Positions 9,082 to 18,346 are shown, counted from the first letter of the stretch. The stretch is DNA of 64,000 nucleotides from UBA5314 sp040217815 (GCA_040217815.1 JBEHWI010000001.1:136039-200038); one strand, 5' to 3'. Translations and numbers: made by a program. The notes: a model not told the origin generated them from the letters alone.

Positions 9082-11001
9082 ATGAAACGAAATATTTATA
9101 TCGAAAACAAACCGCTGGAGGACGGTCGGGAACTGTTTGCCAGCAGGTTGGAGGACTGCGGTTATTTTAAACCGAAAACTGAAGAGATCTCGACTCTTCA
9201 AGCCTACAACCGCATTAGCGCTTCGGCTATTTACGCCAAACGTTCCGCTCCCCACTATGTCGCCTCGGCTATGGACGGCATAGCTGTTGCAGCCATGGAA
9301 ACGGAATCAGCCAATGACTTGAACCCGCTTACCCTGTCGTCTGACCAGTATTTGGAGGTAGATACCGGCGACTATGTCCCTCCTCAATTTGACTCGGTTA
9401 TCATGATTGAAGACGTAAACCTTAGTGAGGGTGGGGCGAGGATCATCAAACCGGCTGTGCCCTGGCAGCATATAAGATCTATTGGCGAAGACCTGGTTGC
9501 CCAGGATATGATTGTCCCCAGCGGGTTTAAGCTGGGTCCATATGAAATTGCTTCATTACTCACTGCCGCGGTCGAGCAGGTTTCGGTGGTAAAAAAACCT
9601 TTAGTTTATGTCATTCCAACCGGAAGTGAACTGGTGGAACGCGGCAGCCAGGACATGGCCCCGGGTGAAATTGTAGAGTCCAACAGCTACATGCTGGCCG
9701 GTCTGGCTCGTGAGTGGGGTGCGGATGTAATCCGTCATGACATAGTGCCGGACGACCCCGCACTGTTGACCGAGGCTCTCCGGGAAGCAGTGGCCCAGGC
9801 GGACCTGGTTGTAATGTGCTCCGGTTCCTCTGCCGGCCGCGAGGATTACACAGCTGAGCTAATCGAACAAATGGGTGAACTGCTGGTACACGGCCTGGCA
9901 ATGCGTCCCGGAAAGCCTGCTATACTGGGTATTATTGAAGGCAAACCGGTTATAGGAGTGCCTGGTTATCCGATATCTGCCCAGCTGGTTTTTAACCTGT
10001 TCGCCCGGCCTCTCCTTTTCAGGAAGCAGGGCATCCAAGCGCCGGAGCAGGAAGCGGTTGAAGCGCAAATGGCTAGAAAAATAGCCTCCCATATGGGAGT
10101 AGATGAATTTATATATGTCAATTTGGCCCGCATTGAAGATAAGTACGTTGCTTATCCGTTAAGCCGGGGAGCCGGGATTACCACCAGTCTGGTTAAAGCC
10201 GATGGTGTTGCCCTGATCCCCAGAGGGCAGGAAGGCTGTCAAGCCGGGGAAAACTTCCCGATCAAACTAATGCGCTCCCGGGATACAATTGACAAAACCA
10301 TTGTTGCTATAGGAAGCCATGATCTATCTATTGACTTTTTAGCCGATTTGCTGGCTAGGAATCATTCTCTGCGCCTGATATCAACCAATGTTGGAAGCAT
10401 GGGCGGTTTAATGGCTCTGATGCGCGGTGAGGTGCACTTCGCCGGCATTCACCTTCTGGACCCCGCTACCGGCGAATACAACCTGAATTATTTGGAACGG
10501 CATATGTCCGGAAGATCCTGGCTGCTGGTTAATCTGGCTATCCGCGAACAGGGCCTGATAGTCAAAAAAGGGAATCCCCTTGGCATTAAAGGTCTGGCTG
10601 ACTTAGCCCGAAAAGACGTGCGGTATATTAATAGACAAAAGGGTTCGGGAACCCGCATCCTTTTAGACTATCTGCTGGGCCAGAATGGTATCACCAGCAC
10701 TGAAATTAATGGCTACAATCGAGAAGAATACACCCATCTGGCGGTGGCCGCATCCGTTAAAAACAACGCCTGCGATACGGGCCTGGGTATTTACGCCAGC
10801 GCCCAGGCTATGAATCTCGATTTTATACCAATAGCCGAGGAAATGTATGATATATGCATCCTCCCGGAAGTCATAGGAGATGAACGGCTGGAATATTTAT
10901 TGGAAATGATTCGCGGATCCGATCTGAGTATGCTGCTGCAAAATGCGGGGGGGTATAAGCTCAAATTAACCGGTCAGGTAAGGGCTACAAACAAGCTATA
11001 G
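9082..11001 (+). CDS. MoeA fused to a periplasmic-binding-protein-like (LysR substrate-type) domain
   Basis: A 639-residue fusion. Residues about 1-410 are MoeA (AMDGIAV, VIPTGSELVERG, MCSGSSAGREDY, GVPGYPISAQL). Residues about 415-639 form a PBP-like domain (IAIGSHDLSIDFLADLLARN, GSMGGLMALMRGEVHFAGIHLLD, INRQKGSGTRILLDYLL), as in the MoeA/LysR-substrate-binding fusions of anaerobes and archaea. The C-terminal domain probably binds a small ligand such as an oxyanion, but that is inference. Paired with the stand-alone moeA, it may discriminate between Mo and W loading. It lies upstream of the formate dehydrogenase operon in the same direction. Confidence 0.9.
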   Translation: MKRNIYIENKPLEDGRELFASRLEDCGYFKPKTEEISTLQAYNRISASAIYAKRSAPHYVASAMDGIAVAAMETESANDLNPLTLSSDQYLEVDTGDYVPPQFDSVIMIEDVNLSEGGARIIKPAVPWQHIRSIGEDLVAQDMIVPSGFKLGPYEIASLLTAAVEQVSVVKKPLVYVIPTGSELVERGSQDMAPGEIVESNSYMLAGLAREWGADVIRHDIVPDDPALLTEALREAVAQADLVVMCSGSSAGREDYTAELIEQMGELLVHGLAMRPGKPAILGIIEGKPVIGVPGYPISAQLVFNLFARPLLFRKQGIQAPEQEAVEAQMARKIASHMGVDEFIYVNLARIEDKYVAYPLSRGAGITTSLVKADGVALIPRGQEGCQAGENFPIKLMRSRDTIDKTIVAIGSHDLSIDFLADLLARNHSLRLISTNVGSMGGLMALMRGEVHFAGIHLLDPATGEYNLNYLERHMSGRSWLLVNLAIREQGLIVKKGNPLGIKGLADLARKDVRYINRQKGSGTRILLDYLLGQNGITSTEINGYNREEYTHLAVAASVKNNACDTGLGIYASAQAMNLDFIPIAEEMYDICILPEVIGDERLEYLLEMIRGSDLSMLLQNAGGYKLKLTGQVRATNKL

Positions 11002-11313
11002 TTGTTGCTTATTTGTTATATAAAGTTCTAGAATATTAATGATGATGGCCTTTCGACGCAGGATTATTCATACCAATGTCGAATTGGTTAAAAAGCTATG
11101 GCCTGAATGCGAAATAATTCTGCCATATTTATTGAAGAGAAAGGAGTGATGTGGAACCTTTTTCGGTGCTTGCCTCCATATGGTATTAAGCTGGATGAGC
11201 AAAGTTTTTGGTCTACTGGATTTGTTAAGGAAGCAAGAAATTTAACGAAAAAGGGAAAACAGGAGCAGTAAATATAGTCATCAAAGTTCATAGGGGAAAG
11301 GAGAGTCGACGTT
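11002..11313 (+). other. Leader/intergenic region before formate dehydrogenase
   Basis: These 312 bases hold no confident gene and no clear terminator after the moeA fusion, so read-through into fdhA is possible. A 40-codon frame (11149-11271) exists but its AAGGAG lies only two bases before the ATG. A good GGGGAAAGGAG site precedes fdhA. I see no strong -35/-10 pair and no riboswitch I can name. Confidence 0.4.
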
Positions 11314-14300
11314 ATGGAGGTTACCCGACGGCAATTCCTCAAGGTAACCGGAGCTGCTGCGGCCAGTTTTGGCCTTTTAGATTTGGGCTTTGACATGACA
11401 GCAACCGCTGCGGCAGTTAAGGAACTACGCATTAAGGATGTTACTCCGACACCGACAGTATGTCCTTATTGCGCTTCAGGATGCGGCCTGGTAGTTTACG
11501 CTGAAAAAAAGGACGGCAAATTTGTTAAACTGCTCAGCGTTGTAGGAGACCCGGACAATCCTATAAATGAGGGAGCAGCCTGTTCCAAGGGTTCCGCTAT
11601 GTTCAATCTGCGGGAAATATATGATGAAAAAGGGGAACAGGTAATAAACCCCAAGAGAGTACCCAAGCCTCTGTACCGGGCAGCTGGTTCAGAGAAGTGG
11701 GAAGAAAAAGAATGGGACTGGATGTTAGACGAGATCGCCAAGAGAGTCAAGGAAACCCGCGACAAGAGCTTTATCCACAAAGAGAAGATAAAGCTGGCCG
11801 ACGGAAGCGAACAGGAAATCATCGTCAACCGCACTGAAAAGATCGCTTCAGTAGGCGGCTCCGGTCTGGACAATGAAGAAGCTTATATTCTGTCCAAAAT
11901 GATGCGCTCCCTGGGTGTAGTGTATTTAGAAACCCAGGCCCGTATCTGACACGCCTCAACGGTGACAGGTTTGTCACCAGCATTTGGTCGAGGCGCAATG
12001 ACCAACCACATGATCGATTTAAAGAATACCAACTGTGCTCTGATCATGGGCAGTAATATGGCTGAAAACCATCCCATTGGTATGAAATGGCTTACCCGGG
12101 CTCGTCTCGATCCCAAGCGCAAAGCCAAGATAATTAGTGTAGATCCTCGTTTTACCAGGACTTCAGCCATAGCTGATATTTATTGTCCGATGCGCTCGGG
12201 AACGGACATCGCCTTCCTGGGCGGAATGATAAAGTATATCTTGGATAACAATCTGTGGCACAAAGATTATGTGGTCAATTATACCAATGCTGCCTTTTTA
12301 GTCAGTAATGCATTTGATTTTAAAGACGGCCTGTTTTCTGGTTATGATGAAGCAAAAAAAGCTTACAAAACTGATACATGGGATTTCCAGTATGATTCCA
12401 GCGGGAAGATAATGGAGGATCCCACTCTGCAGAATCCACGCTGCGTGTTCCAGCTCATGAAAAAGCACTATGAGCGCTATGACATTGACACAGTATGCAA
12501 GATCACCGGATCTCCCAAGGGCAAATACCTTGAGGTTTTAAAGACCTTCTGTGCTACCGGTGCACCGGACAAGACTGGTTGTATAAACTACGCCATGGGT
12601 ATTACCCAGCATACGGTAGGCAGTCAAAACATCAAGGCCTTTGCTATAGTTCAATTGCTGTTGGGCAATATTGGCAGACCCGGCGGTGGCATTAACGCTC
12701 TGCGCGGTGAGAATAACGTGCAGGGGGCTACCGATATGGCTCTACTGTACCACAATTTGCCGGGCTATATTGATTCGCCATCGAACATTGACGCTTATAA
12801 AGACCTTATTTCTTATATCCGCAAGACCACTCCGGGAGCGGCCAAGCTGAACTTTACCAACCTGGCTGAATTCAGGGAACTGGTAAAGGCGGGCATTCCT
12901 TATTCCGGTTGGAAAGCAAACACATCCAAGTGGATAGTGAGCATGCTCAAAGCCTGGTGGGGCAATGCAGCGAAGCCGGATAATGATTTTGCCTATCATT
13001 ACCTGCCCAAGCGCAATGACACCAAGAACTACTCTCATATTGCCATCTTTGAAGCAATGTATAAGGGCGAGATTGATGGTCTGTTTATCAACGGCTCCAA
13101 CCCGGTAGTCGGCGGGCCTAATGCCAACAAGGAACAGGATGCCATGACGAAATTGAAATGGCTGGTTTCCCTGGACCTGTGGTTGAATGAAAGCGCCGAA
13201 TTCTGGAGCTATCCGGCCTGGGAAAGAGCGGTCAAGAACGACAAGGTTCCCCACCATACTCCCAAGGACATCCAGACCGAGGTGTTCTTCCTCCCGGCGG
13301 CGGCCGTTTATGAGAAGGAAGGAACCGCTGCTCAGACCGGACGCTGGGTGCAGTATCGCTGGAAGGGCGCTGACCCGGTGGGCGAGTCCAAAGCCGACCT
13401 CTGGATCATTAACGAAATCGGCAAGCGGGTTAAAAAGCTCTATGCGGGCAGCACCCGTCCCGAAGATGAGCCTATCGTCAACTTGACTTGGGATTATGAC
13501 AACCCTCATGATAAGGAAGAACCTGATATCATGAAGATCGCCAACGAGTTGTGCGGATTCACCCCGGCTGACAATAAACCCGTTGAAGGTTTTGCCAAGC
13601 TGATGGACGATGGCAGCACCGCCTGCGGCTGTTGGATATACTGTGGATGCACAACCTGGAAAGACGGCAAGATGGTTTATAAAGCTCAGAACCGCAAAAA
13701 AGACGATCCCGGTGGATTGGGACTCTTCCCCAACTGGGCCTGGTGCTGGCCGGTAAACCGCCGTATTATTTACAACCGCTGCTCGGTCCAGCCTGACGGC
13801 GTAACCCCGTGGCCGGGTGATGATGATCGCCGCCTGGTATATTGGGATCCCACCAAGCCGGCTGACACTACCAAGCCTGATGTCCTGGGAACCTGGGCTG
13901 GATTTGACGTGCCTGACTTTATTAAAACTACCGGGCCGGATAAACCCGCATTTAAGGATCCCTTCATAATGCGTGGGGATGGTAAAGGTGCCCTTTTCGG
14001 AAGTCAAATGCCTGCTTCTTCTTATAAGGAAGGCCCCTTCCCTGAGCACTATGAGCCGTTGGAAAGTCCGACGGGTCCGATTATAAACAAGGTAGTGGTC
14101 AATCCCGCGGCTAAGATTTGGGAACCTGAAAAGATAGGTAAAACTGATCAGTATCCGATCGTAGCCACAACTTACCGCGTAACTGAGCACTGGCAAACCG
14201 GAGCTCTAACTCGAAATCTGCCGTGGTTGGCCGAACTGGTTCCTGACATGTTTGTTGAGATCAGTGAAGAACTGGCCCGGGAAAAGAGTATTGAAAACGG

Positions 14301-14541
14301 CGGCGAAGTGATTATTTCAACAATTCGCGGTGATATTAAAGCCCTGGCCTGTGTGACCAAGCGTTTTAAACCGTTCCTTATCAACGGCAAAACCGTCCAC
14401 CAGATCGGCATGCTCTGGCAATTCGGTTTCAAGGGTTATGCTACCGGTGATATTGCCAATCGTCTGACACCGCACATCGGTGACGCTAATTCCATGACTC
14501 CGGAATATAAAGCATTTCTATGCGACATAAGGAGGGCGTAA
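11314..14541 (+). CDS. fdhA: Formate dehydrogenase alpha subunit, selenocysteine-containing, Tat-exported
   Basis: This 1075-residue catalytic subunit interconverts formate and CO2 at a molybdopterin centre. The frame is interrupted by one UGA (11947-11949), residue 212, in the context ARI-U-HAST that marks the active-site selenocysteine of FdnG/FdhA proteins; the frame then continues intact to 14541. The N-terminus has a Tat signal (TRRQFLK at 4-10, then a hydrophobic stretch ending in ATAAA), so the enzyme should face outside. A [4Fe-4S] site follows: C50, C53, C57 and C90. It is followed after two bases by the iron-sulfur subunit and then the cytochrome b subunit. Mo versus W cannot be told. 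Confidence 0.95.
11947..11995 (+). promoter_or_regulatory. Selenocysteine UGA and bacterial SECIS hairpin in fdhA
   Basis: The UGA at 11947-11949 is followed by an outer stem CGCCTC (11952-11957) with GAGGCG (11990-11995). Inside it is an apical stem GGTGACA (11961-11967) with TGTCACC (11972-11978) closing a GGTT loop (11968-11971). A short apical stem with a G-G-U loop, 11 bases past the UGA, is what SelB recognises in bacterial SECIS elements. Pairing is exact in both stems. Confidence 0.92.
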
Positions 14542-14543
14542 CG

Positions 14544-15356
14544 ATGGCGAATATGACAAATTTGTATGACTCCAGCAAATGTACGGCCTGTCGCGCATGC
14601 CAGGTAGCCTGTAAGAACTGGAACCAGCTGCCAGCTGTTATTGAGCATTTTACGGGCAACTACCAGACCAAGGAATCCACTGATGGGGACACTTATACCA
14701 TTGTCAAGATGACCGAGTATGAGCATCCCGTTGATGGCATTCAGTGGAAATTCGCCAAGTTCCAGTGCATGCACTGCCTGGATCCGGAATGCATGAAGGC
14801 CTGTCCCAGAGGTGCCTATTCCAAAACCGAAACCGGCGCCACCAATCACGACCCGGCAAAATGCATCGGCTGCCAGTACTGCACCAATGTCTGCCCCTTT
14901 GAGGTGCCCAAGTATCGCAAACGGGAAGACAAGATTACCAAGTGCACCCTCTGCGCCGACCGCACCGCAGCGGGCTTAAAACCGGCCTGTGTCACAACCT
15001 GCGCCCCCGGTGCTTTAGAGTACGGCGAGCGCGAGGACCTGCTGGCCAAGGCTGCCGAGAGGGTGAAATACCTGCAGATGAACGGCTTCCCCAATGCCAC
15101 TATTTATGGTCGCACGGAATTGGGCGGCCTGAATAAGATCTATATACTGACCGATTCTCCTGACAAGTTCGGCCTGCCGGTAAATCCGCAGCCTTACGGA
15201 CAGGTAAACTTCTGGCAGAACTGGGTTCAGCCTTACTTTGGCTGGCTGATCCCGCTGGCCCTGGCAGGTTCGGCAGTCAGCTTTGTTACCACCAGAATGC
15301 TGGCCAACAAACACACAGCGCATGACGCTGAACATGGGGAAGGGGTGAGTGAATAA
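14544..15356 (+). CDS. fdhB: Formate dehydrogenase beta subunit (four [4Fe-4S] ferredoxin type, FdnH-like)
   Basis: A 270-residue electron-transfer subunit that passes electrons between the catalytic subunit and the membrane cytochrome. Four cysteine clusters are visible: C13-X2-C-X2-C-X3-C, CMHCLDPECMKACP, CIGCQYCTNVCP and CTLCADRTAAGLKPACVTTC. One hydrophobic helix near the C-terminus (WLIPLALAGSAVSFVTTRML) anchors it in the membrane, as in FdnH. The ATG at 14544 follows GGAGGG and lies two bases after the fdhA stop; its own stop overlaps the next start (TAATG). It has no signal of its own and should be exported with fdhA. Confidence 0.94.
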   Translation: MANMTNLYDSSKCTACRACQVACKNWNQLPAVIEHFTGNYQTKESTDGDTYTIVKMTEYEHPVDGIQWKFAKFQCMHCLDPECMKACPRGAYSKTETGATNHDPAKCIGCQYCTNVCPFEVPKYRKREDKITKCTLCADRTAAGLKPACVTTCAPGALEYGEREDLLAKAAERVKYLQMNGFPNATIYGRTELGGLNKIYILTDSPDKFGLPVNPQPYGQVNFWQNWVQPYFGWLIPLALAGSAVSFVTTRMLANKHTAHDAEHGEGVSE

Positions 15357-16015
15357 TGCAGTTGATTCCTGAATACCGTGATGACGTTGAACGCGTAGAA
15401 AGATTCAATTTGCTGGCCCGCTTCTCCCACTGGGGTCATACGGTGACCTACTTGATCTGTCTGGTCACGGGATTGCTTATTTTCCTGCATGTGGGTGGTT
15501 CCACCGTGTCCGCCTGGATACACCGTATCTCGGCAGTAGGTCTGACCTTTGTCCTGATTATCGGTTTAGTCTTTGGATTTAACGGACTGATTGCATGGAT
15601 TAAGGACCTGCTTCGCTTTGGCGCGAATGATATCGGCTTTTTGACCAAATTCCCATTGGAATTCCTGGGCTTCCATGTCAATATTCCTCCACAGACCAGG
15701 TTTAACGGCGGTGAAAAAGGCAACTCCATCGTAACTCCGACAGCCGTAATCTTCCTGGCTCTGTCCGGATATATCATGTGGTTCCCGTCCATCTTCCCCG
15801 GTGGACTGGTCAGGGCTTCCTACTGGATTCATGACCTGTCCATGATAATTGGAACCTGCATGGTTTGCATGCACGCTTACCTCGGCTCCTTCCATCCCGG
15901 ATCCGGTGAATCCTTCTGGGGTATGTGGAAAGGCACCGTCAGAGCGGATTGGGCTCAGCACCATCATGCTATTTGGTACGAAGAGACCTATGGCAAGAAA
16001 GCCGACGCTGAATAG
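15356..16015 (+). CDS. fdhC: Formate dehydrogenase gamma subunit, membrane cytochrome b (FdnI-like)
   Basis: A 219-residue, four-helix b-type cytochrome that links the formate dehydrogenase to the quinone pool. Candidate heme-ligand histidines lie in RFSHWGH near residue 23, in SAWIHRIS near 56, and in YWIHDLS and MHAYLG in the last helix. It overlaps the beta subunit by one base. If menaquinol is the donor, formate production would need reverse electron transfer; this is inference from the syntroph model. A strong terminator follows at once, so the structural operon ends here. Confidence 0.92.
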   Translation: MQLIPEYRDDVERVERFNLLARFSHWGHTVTYLICLVTGLLIFLHVGGSTVSAWIHRISAVGLTFVLIIGLVFGFNGLIAWIKDLLRFGANDIGFLTKFPLEFLGFHVNIPPQTRFNGGEKGNSIVTPTAVIFLALSGYIMWFPSIFPGGLVRASYWIHDLSMIIGTCMVCMHAYLGSFHPGSGESFWGMWKGTVRADWAQHHHAIWYEETYGKKADAE

Positions 16016-16028
16016 TCTTTAAAAGAAT

Positions 16029-16060
16029 AAGGGGGGAGTTTTGCTCCCCCTTTTCTTTTT
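16029..16060 (+). terminator. Rho-independent terminator of the fdhABC operon
   Basis: The stem GGGGGAG (16032-16038) with CTCCCCC (16044-16050) closes a five-base loop and is followed by a T-rich tract (16051-16060). It lies 14 bases after the cytochrome stop. Confidence 0.9.
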
Positions 16061-16105
16061 ACAGTCCCTGTAATAATTACTATAGCGTTCCCTATTTATT
16101 GGGAC

Positions 16106-16133
16106 TTGCATTGCCCAAACTAACTAGTATACT
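16106..16133 (+). promoter_or_regulatory. Sigma-A-type promoter for fdhE
   Basis: TTGCAT (16106-16111) and TATACT (16128-16133) with a 16-base spacer, 33 bases before the fdhE ATG. Since the structural operon is terminated upstream, fdhE appears to be independently transcribed. Confidence 0.55.
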
Positions 16134-16166
16134 ATAAGCAGGCTAAATGCTTGCGGAGGTGAGAAA

Positions 16167-16991
16167 ATGACCAGGCAACTACCTGTAGAACTGCCCGAGG
16201 GATATGTAGAGTTTTTCAAAAGCCTGGAGAACTGGCAGAACGAAGAATCACTGAGACTGAAGAAGAAGTTCTCGCCTGATAAGAAAGACCTGTTTCGCCT
16301 GTTAAATAATTCGCGAAAACCTCTTTTGGAGCAGTTTAAACCACAAATCGATTTGATCCTGTTTAAAGACAGCTATCAAAGGTTCCTGTCCTTTTTGAAA
16401 CAAGAGCGTAAAGATGTGGAGTCTAAAATCGATAAGCTTATCAATAACCAGAATACGATCGATTTTGAGCGTGTTATAAAGCCGGGACCGGTGATCGATC
16501 TGGCATCTGCGGCTCAGCTATCTGATTCACTCGTATTTCCCCAGGAGCTGTTCATATTTACCCTGGATCATACCTTGCGGCCCTATTTGCGGGTTATGGC
16601 TGAACCATACTATGAAGATCTGGGTGATGAACGCTTCTCCTGGCAGTTTCCCAATATCTGCCCCATATGCGGAGCCAAGTCCAGCTTCAGCCGCCTGCAA
16701 CCGGAAGACGGGCAGCGCCTAATGTTCTGCGACCACTGCTTTGCGGAATGGAAAGTACAGTATCTGGCCTGTGTGTACTGCGGTCATGATACCCCCGGTG
16801 AGATAAACTATCTCAAGGTTGATGACGATATGGCTTACCGGGTTTACGTCTGCGAAAAATGCAAGGGGTATTTGAAAACCTATGATGAACGCAGCGCCGG
16901 GACGCCTACTGATCTCTTTATAGCCAATATTGAGACTGTATATCTGGATATGCTGGCGCAGGATCGCGGGTATACCACCCACGACAGCTAA
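16167..16991 (+). CDS. fdhE: Formate dehydrogenase accessory protein FdhE
   Basis: A 274-residue cytoplasmic protein of the FdhE family, needed for maturation of Tat-exported formate dehydrogenases. The C-terminal half has four CxxC pairs (CPICGAKSS, CDHCFAEW, CVYCGHD, CEKCKGY), which make the rubredoxin-like metal site of the family. The N-terminal half is charged and helical. A GGAGG site precedes the ATG by seven bases. Its presence directly downstream supports the reading that the formate dehydrogenase is exported through Tat. Confidence 0.9.
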   Translation: MTRQLPVELPEGYVEFFKSLENWQNEESLRLKKKFSPDKKDLFRLLNNSRKPLLEQFKPQIDLILFKDSYQRFLSFLKQERKDVESKIDKLINNQNTIDFERVIKPGPVIDLASAAQLSDSLVFPQELFIFTLDHTLRPYLRVMAEPYYEDLGDERFSWQFPNICPICGAKSSFSRLQPEDGQRLMFCDHCFAEWKVQYLACVYCGHDTPGEINYLKVDDDMAYRVYVCEKCKGYLKTYDERSAGTPTDLFIANIETVYLDMLAQDRGYTTHDS

Positions 16992-17011
16992 TTAAAAGTA
17001 AGAAAAAAGCT

Positions 17012-17056
17012 AAAGCACTGGAGCCGCGGCTAACCGTGGAATCAGTGCTTTTTCTT
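17012..17056 (+). terminator. Terminator after fdhE
   Basis: AAAGCACTG (17012-17020) pairs with CAGTGCTTT (17043-17051), enclosing an inner CCGCGG/CCGTGG stem, and is followed by TTTCTTT. Confidence 0.85.
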
Positions 17057-17115
17057 TATGCAACATCATTCCAGGGGTTTATACTGTGCCCCAGTGTTTT
17101 CAACCTGGATTCAAT

Positions 17116-17223
17116 TCAATGAAGTTTAACCGGGACAAAAACCAAAACCAAAACAACCCCATTAAACAATATGACATTCAAAACTTGCCAAATGTCTTTC
17201 CAACCGTTAAATTCCGATATCAT
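17116..17223 (-). CDS. Possible small hydrophobic peptide (35 aa), unknown
   Basis: A minus-strand frame of 36 codons begins MISEFNGWKDIWQVL and continues as a single valine/leucine-rich segment ending VPVKLH, long enough to cross a membrane once. A near-perfect TAAGGAGGG (17239-17231) sits seven bases before the ATG, which is the main reason to take it seriously. There is no homologue I can name. It sits in the otherwise gene-free stretch between fdhE and agrB, facing away from agrB. It may be chance. Confidence 0.4.
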   Translation of the reverse strand: MISEFNGWKDIWQVLNVILFNGVVLVLVFVPVKLH

Positions 17224-17574
17224 TATTTAACCCTCCTTATGCTTTTCCGGATATTATTTGATTGACCTTTTCCTGCGCCCTTCTTTAAGGCTCGAACTGC
17301 TCGAATGGAGAATCAATCTACCATTTTTAGTGCACTTAACGTAAAAGCTATTTTCTTACATGCTCTTACCCGAGAAAAAACTGAAAATGCATTAAATTGC
17401 CTATTTGATGTCATAAATGGAGCTATTTAAGTTCATTTTTGAGCAGTTGGCGCACCTTGGCAGGAAAATTATGTAATTGAGCAGAAATTTTAGCAATAAA
17501 ATAAGCCAGCTTTAATTCTTTGTATATTTAATTACACTACATTTCTTTTTTCTGGCTAAGGAGGATGGTTAGTC
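17224..17574 (+). other. AT-rich region upstream of the agr island with a direct repeat
   Basis: No convincing gene. The octamer TTGAGCAG occurs twice (17439-17446 and 17477-17484), 38 bases start to start, upstream of agrB. Base composition becomes noticeably AT-rich from here to about 18930. A GGAGGATGG ribosome site precedes the agrB start. The repeat could be a regulator site, but nothing shows which one. Confidence 0.35.
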
Positions 17575-18204
17575 TTGTTGCGTAACGTGTCTTTGCGTGC
17601 CGCCGGGTACATGGGGCGTACACTTCAGGCCAGTGATATGCAGATTCACCTCTATGCCTTTTCGGTAGAAATTGCCTTGAGGATTCTCATTCAGATGTCA
17701 TTATATCTATTTATTGCTTTTTTTTTAGGACTATTTTGGCAGACTCTAACTGTCATACTTACTTTGGTCGTTTGGCGTACGATTGCTGGAGGTTCTCAGT
17801 TTAAAGTATTCGCACGTTGCTTAATACTTAGCGGTATAATCGTGGCATCGTTAGTTTACCTGTCTTTGCCTGTATGGTCTGGCTCGGTGACTTATTCTCT
17901 CATTTTATTTACGTTAATTGCTGGCATCTATGCAATATATAGGTGGGTCCCGGGCGGGTTTATGCGAAAATTTACACGCAATTCACAACAACGAACCAGA
18001 CAAAAGCATAAAGCACTACTACTTCTCTTCCTCTGCACTACTTTAAGCTTTCTTTTAGAGTATTATGGCTATCGGCTTTACAGTCAGGGTCTTATCGTAG
18101 GGATAATCGGCGGCATGTTTCTGTTAAGTCCCTTGGGGTTTAGGCTACTGGCTTTTATAGATAGAACATTAGATAGTATAGGAAGGGGGGTGCAACGATG
18201 CTAA
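17575..18204 (+). CDS. agrB: AgrB-like accessory gene regulator protein 1, catalytic His replaced by Gln
   Basis: A 209-residue polytopic membrane protein of the AgrB family, which cleaves the AgrD precursor and helps form the cyclic autoinducer. AgrB proteases use a His-Cys pair seven residues apart inside GGxH-(6)-C. Here the segment is AGGSQFKVFARC: Cys82 is kept but the His position (75) is Gln (codon cag). The start is TTG at 17575, after AGGAGG. It overlaps the agrD start by seven bases. With the His missing, normal proteolysis is doubtful unless another residue substitutes; it could be a partner or competitor of the second AgrB (19782-20405). Confidence 0.88.
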   Translation: MLRNVSLRAAGYMGRTLQASDMQIHLYAFSVEIALRILIQMSLYLFIAFFLGLFWQTLTVILTLVVWRTIAGGSQFKVFARCLILSGIIVASLVYLSLPVWSGSVTYSLILFTLIAGIYAIYRWVPGGFMRKFTRNSQQRTRQKHKALLLLFLCTTLSFLLEYYGYRLYSQGLIVGIIGGMFLLSPLGFRLLAFIDRTLDSIGRGVQRC

Positions 18205-18332
18205 AAAGGTTTTATGTATGGGGACTTTCTAGCCTTGCATTAATTCTTACATTTGTAGCAAGTTCTGGATTTAGTGTTAATAGCATATGGAAAACTTATG
18301 AGCCCAATCTGCCAAAAAGTCTAAAACGGTAA
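18198..18332 (+). CDS. agrD: AgrD-like autoinducer precursor peptide with Ser in place of Cys
   Basis: This 44-residue peptide has the three parts of AgrD. Residues 1-26 are an amphipathic, hydrophobic leader (MLKRFYVWGLSSLALILTF). A short core follows, then an acidic/proline recognition tail EPNLPKSLKR. Aligning on the tail with clostridial precursors of the C-x-W-x-T-x-x-P-x-x-P-K-S-L form puts Ser29 exactly where the ring-forming Cys belongs, giving a predicted core SIWKT or SIWKTY. A Ser ring would be a lactone rather than a thiolactone, as known for Staphylococcus intermedius. It overlaps agrB and a hairpin follows it. Confidence 0.85.
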   Translation: MLKRFYVWGLSSLALILTFVASSGFSVNSIWKTYEPNLPKSLKR

Positions 18333-18346
18333 ATTATTGTTAAAGC

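Noticed and set aside
11149..11271. 40-codon frame upstream of fdhA
   Set aside because: The ribosome site is only two bases from the ATG and the peptide has no recognisable feature; left as intergenic.
11314..11949. fdhA looks like a truncated 211-residue gene with a downstream fragment at 11962
   Set aside because: The UGA is in frame with both parts, lies in the ARI-U-HAST active-site context and is followed by a SECIS hairpin, so it is one selenoprotein.
12742..14196. 484-codon open frame antisense to fdhA
   Set aside because: It lies wholly within a confidently assigned gene, has no ribosome site and no family resemblance; it is a shadow frame.
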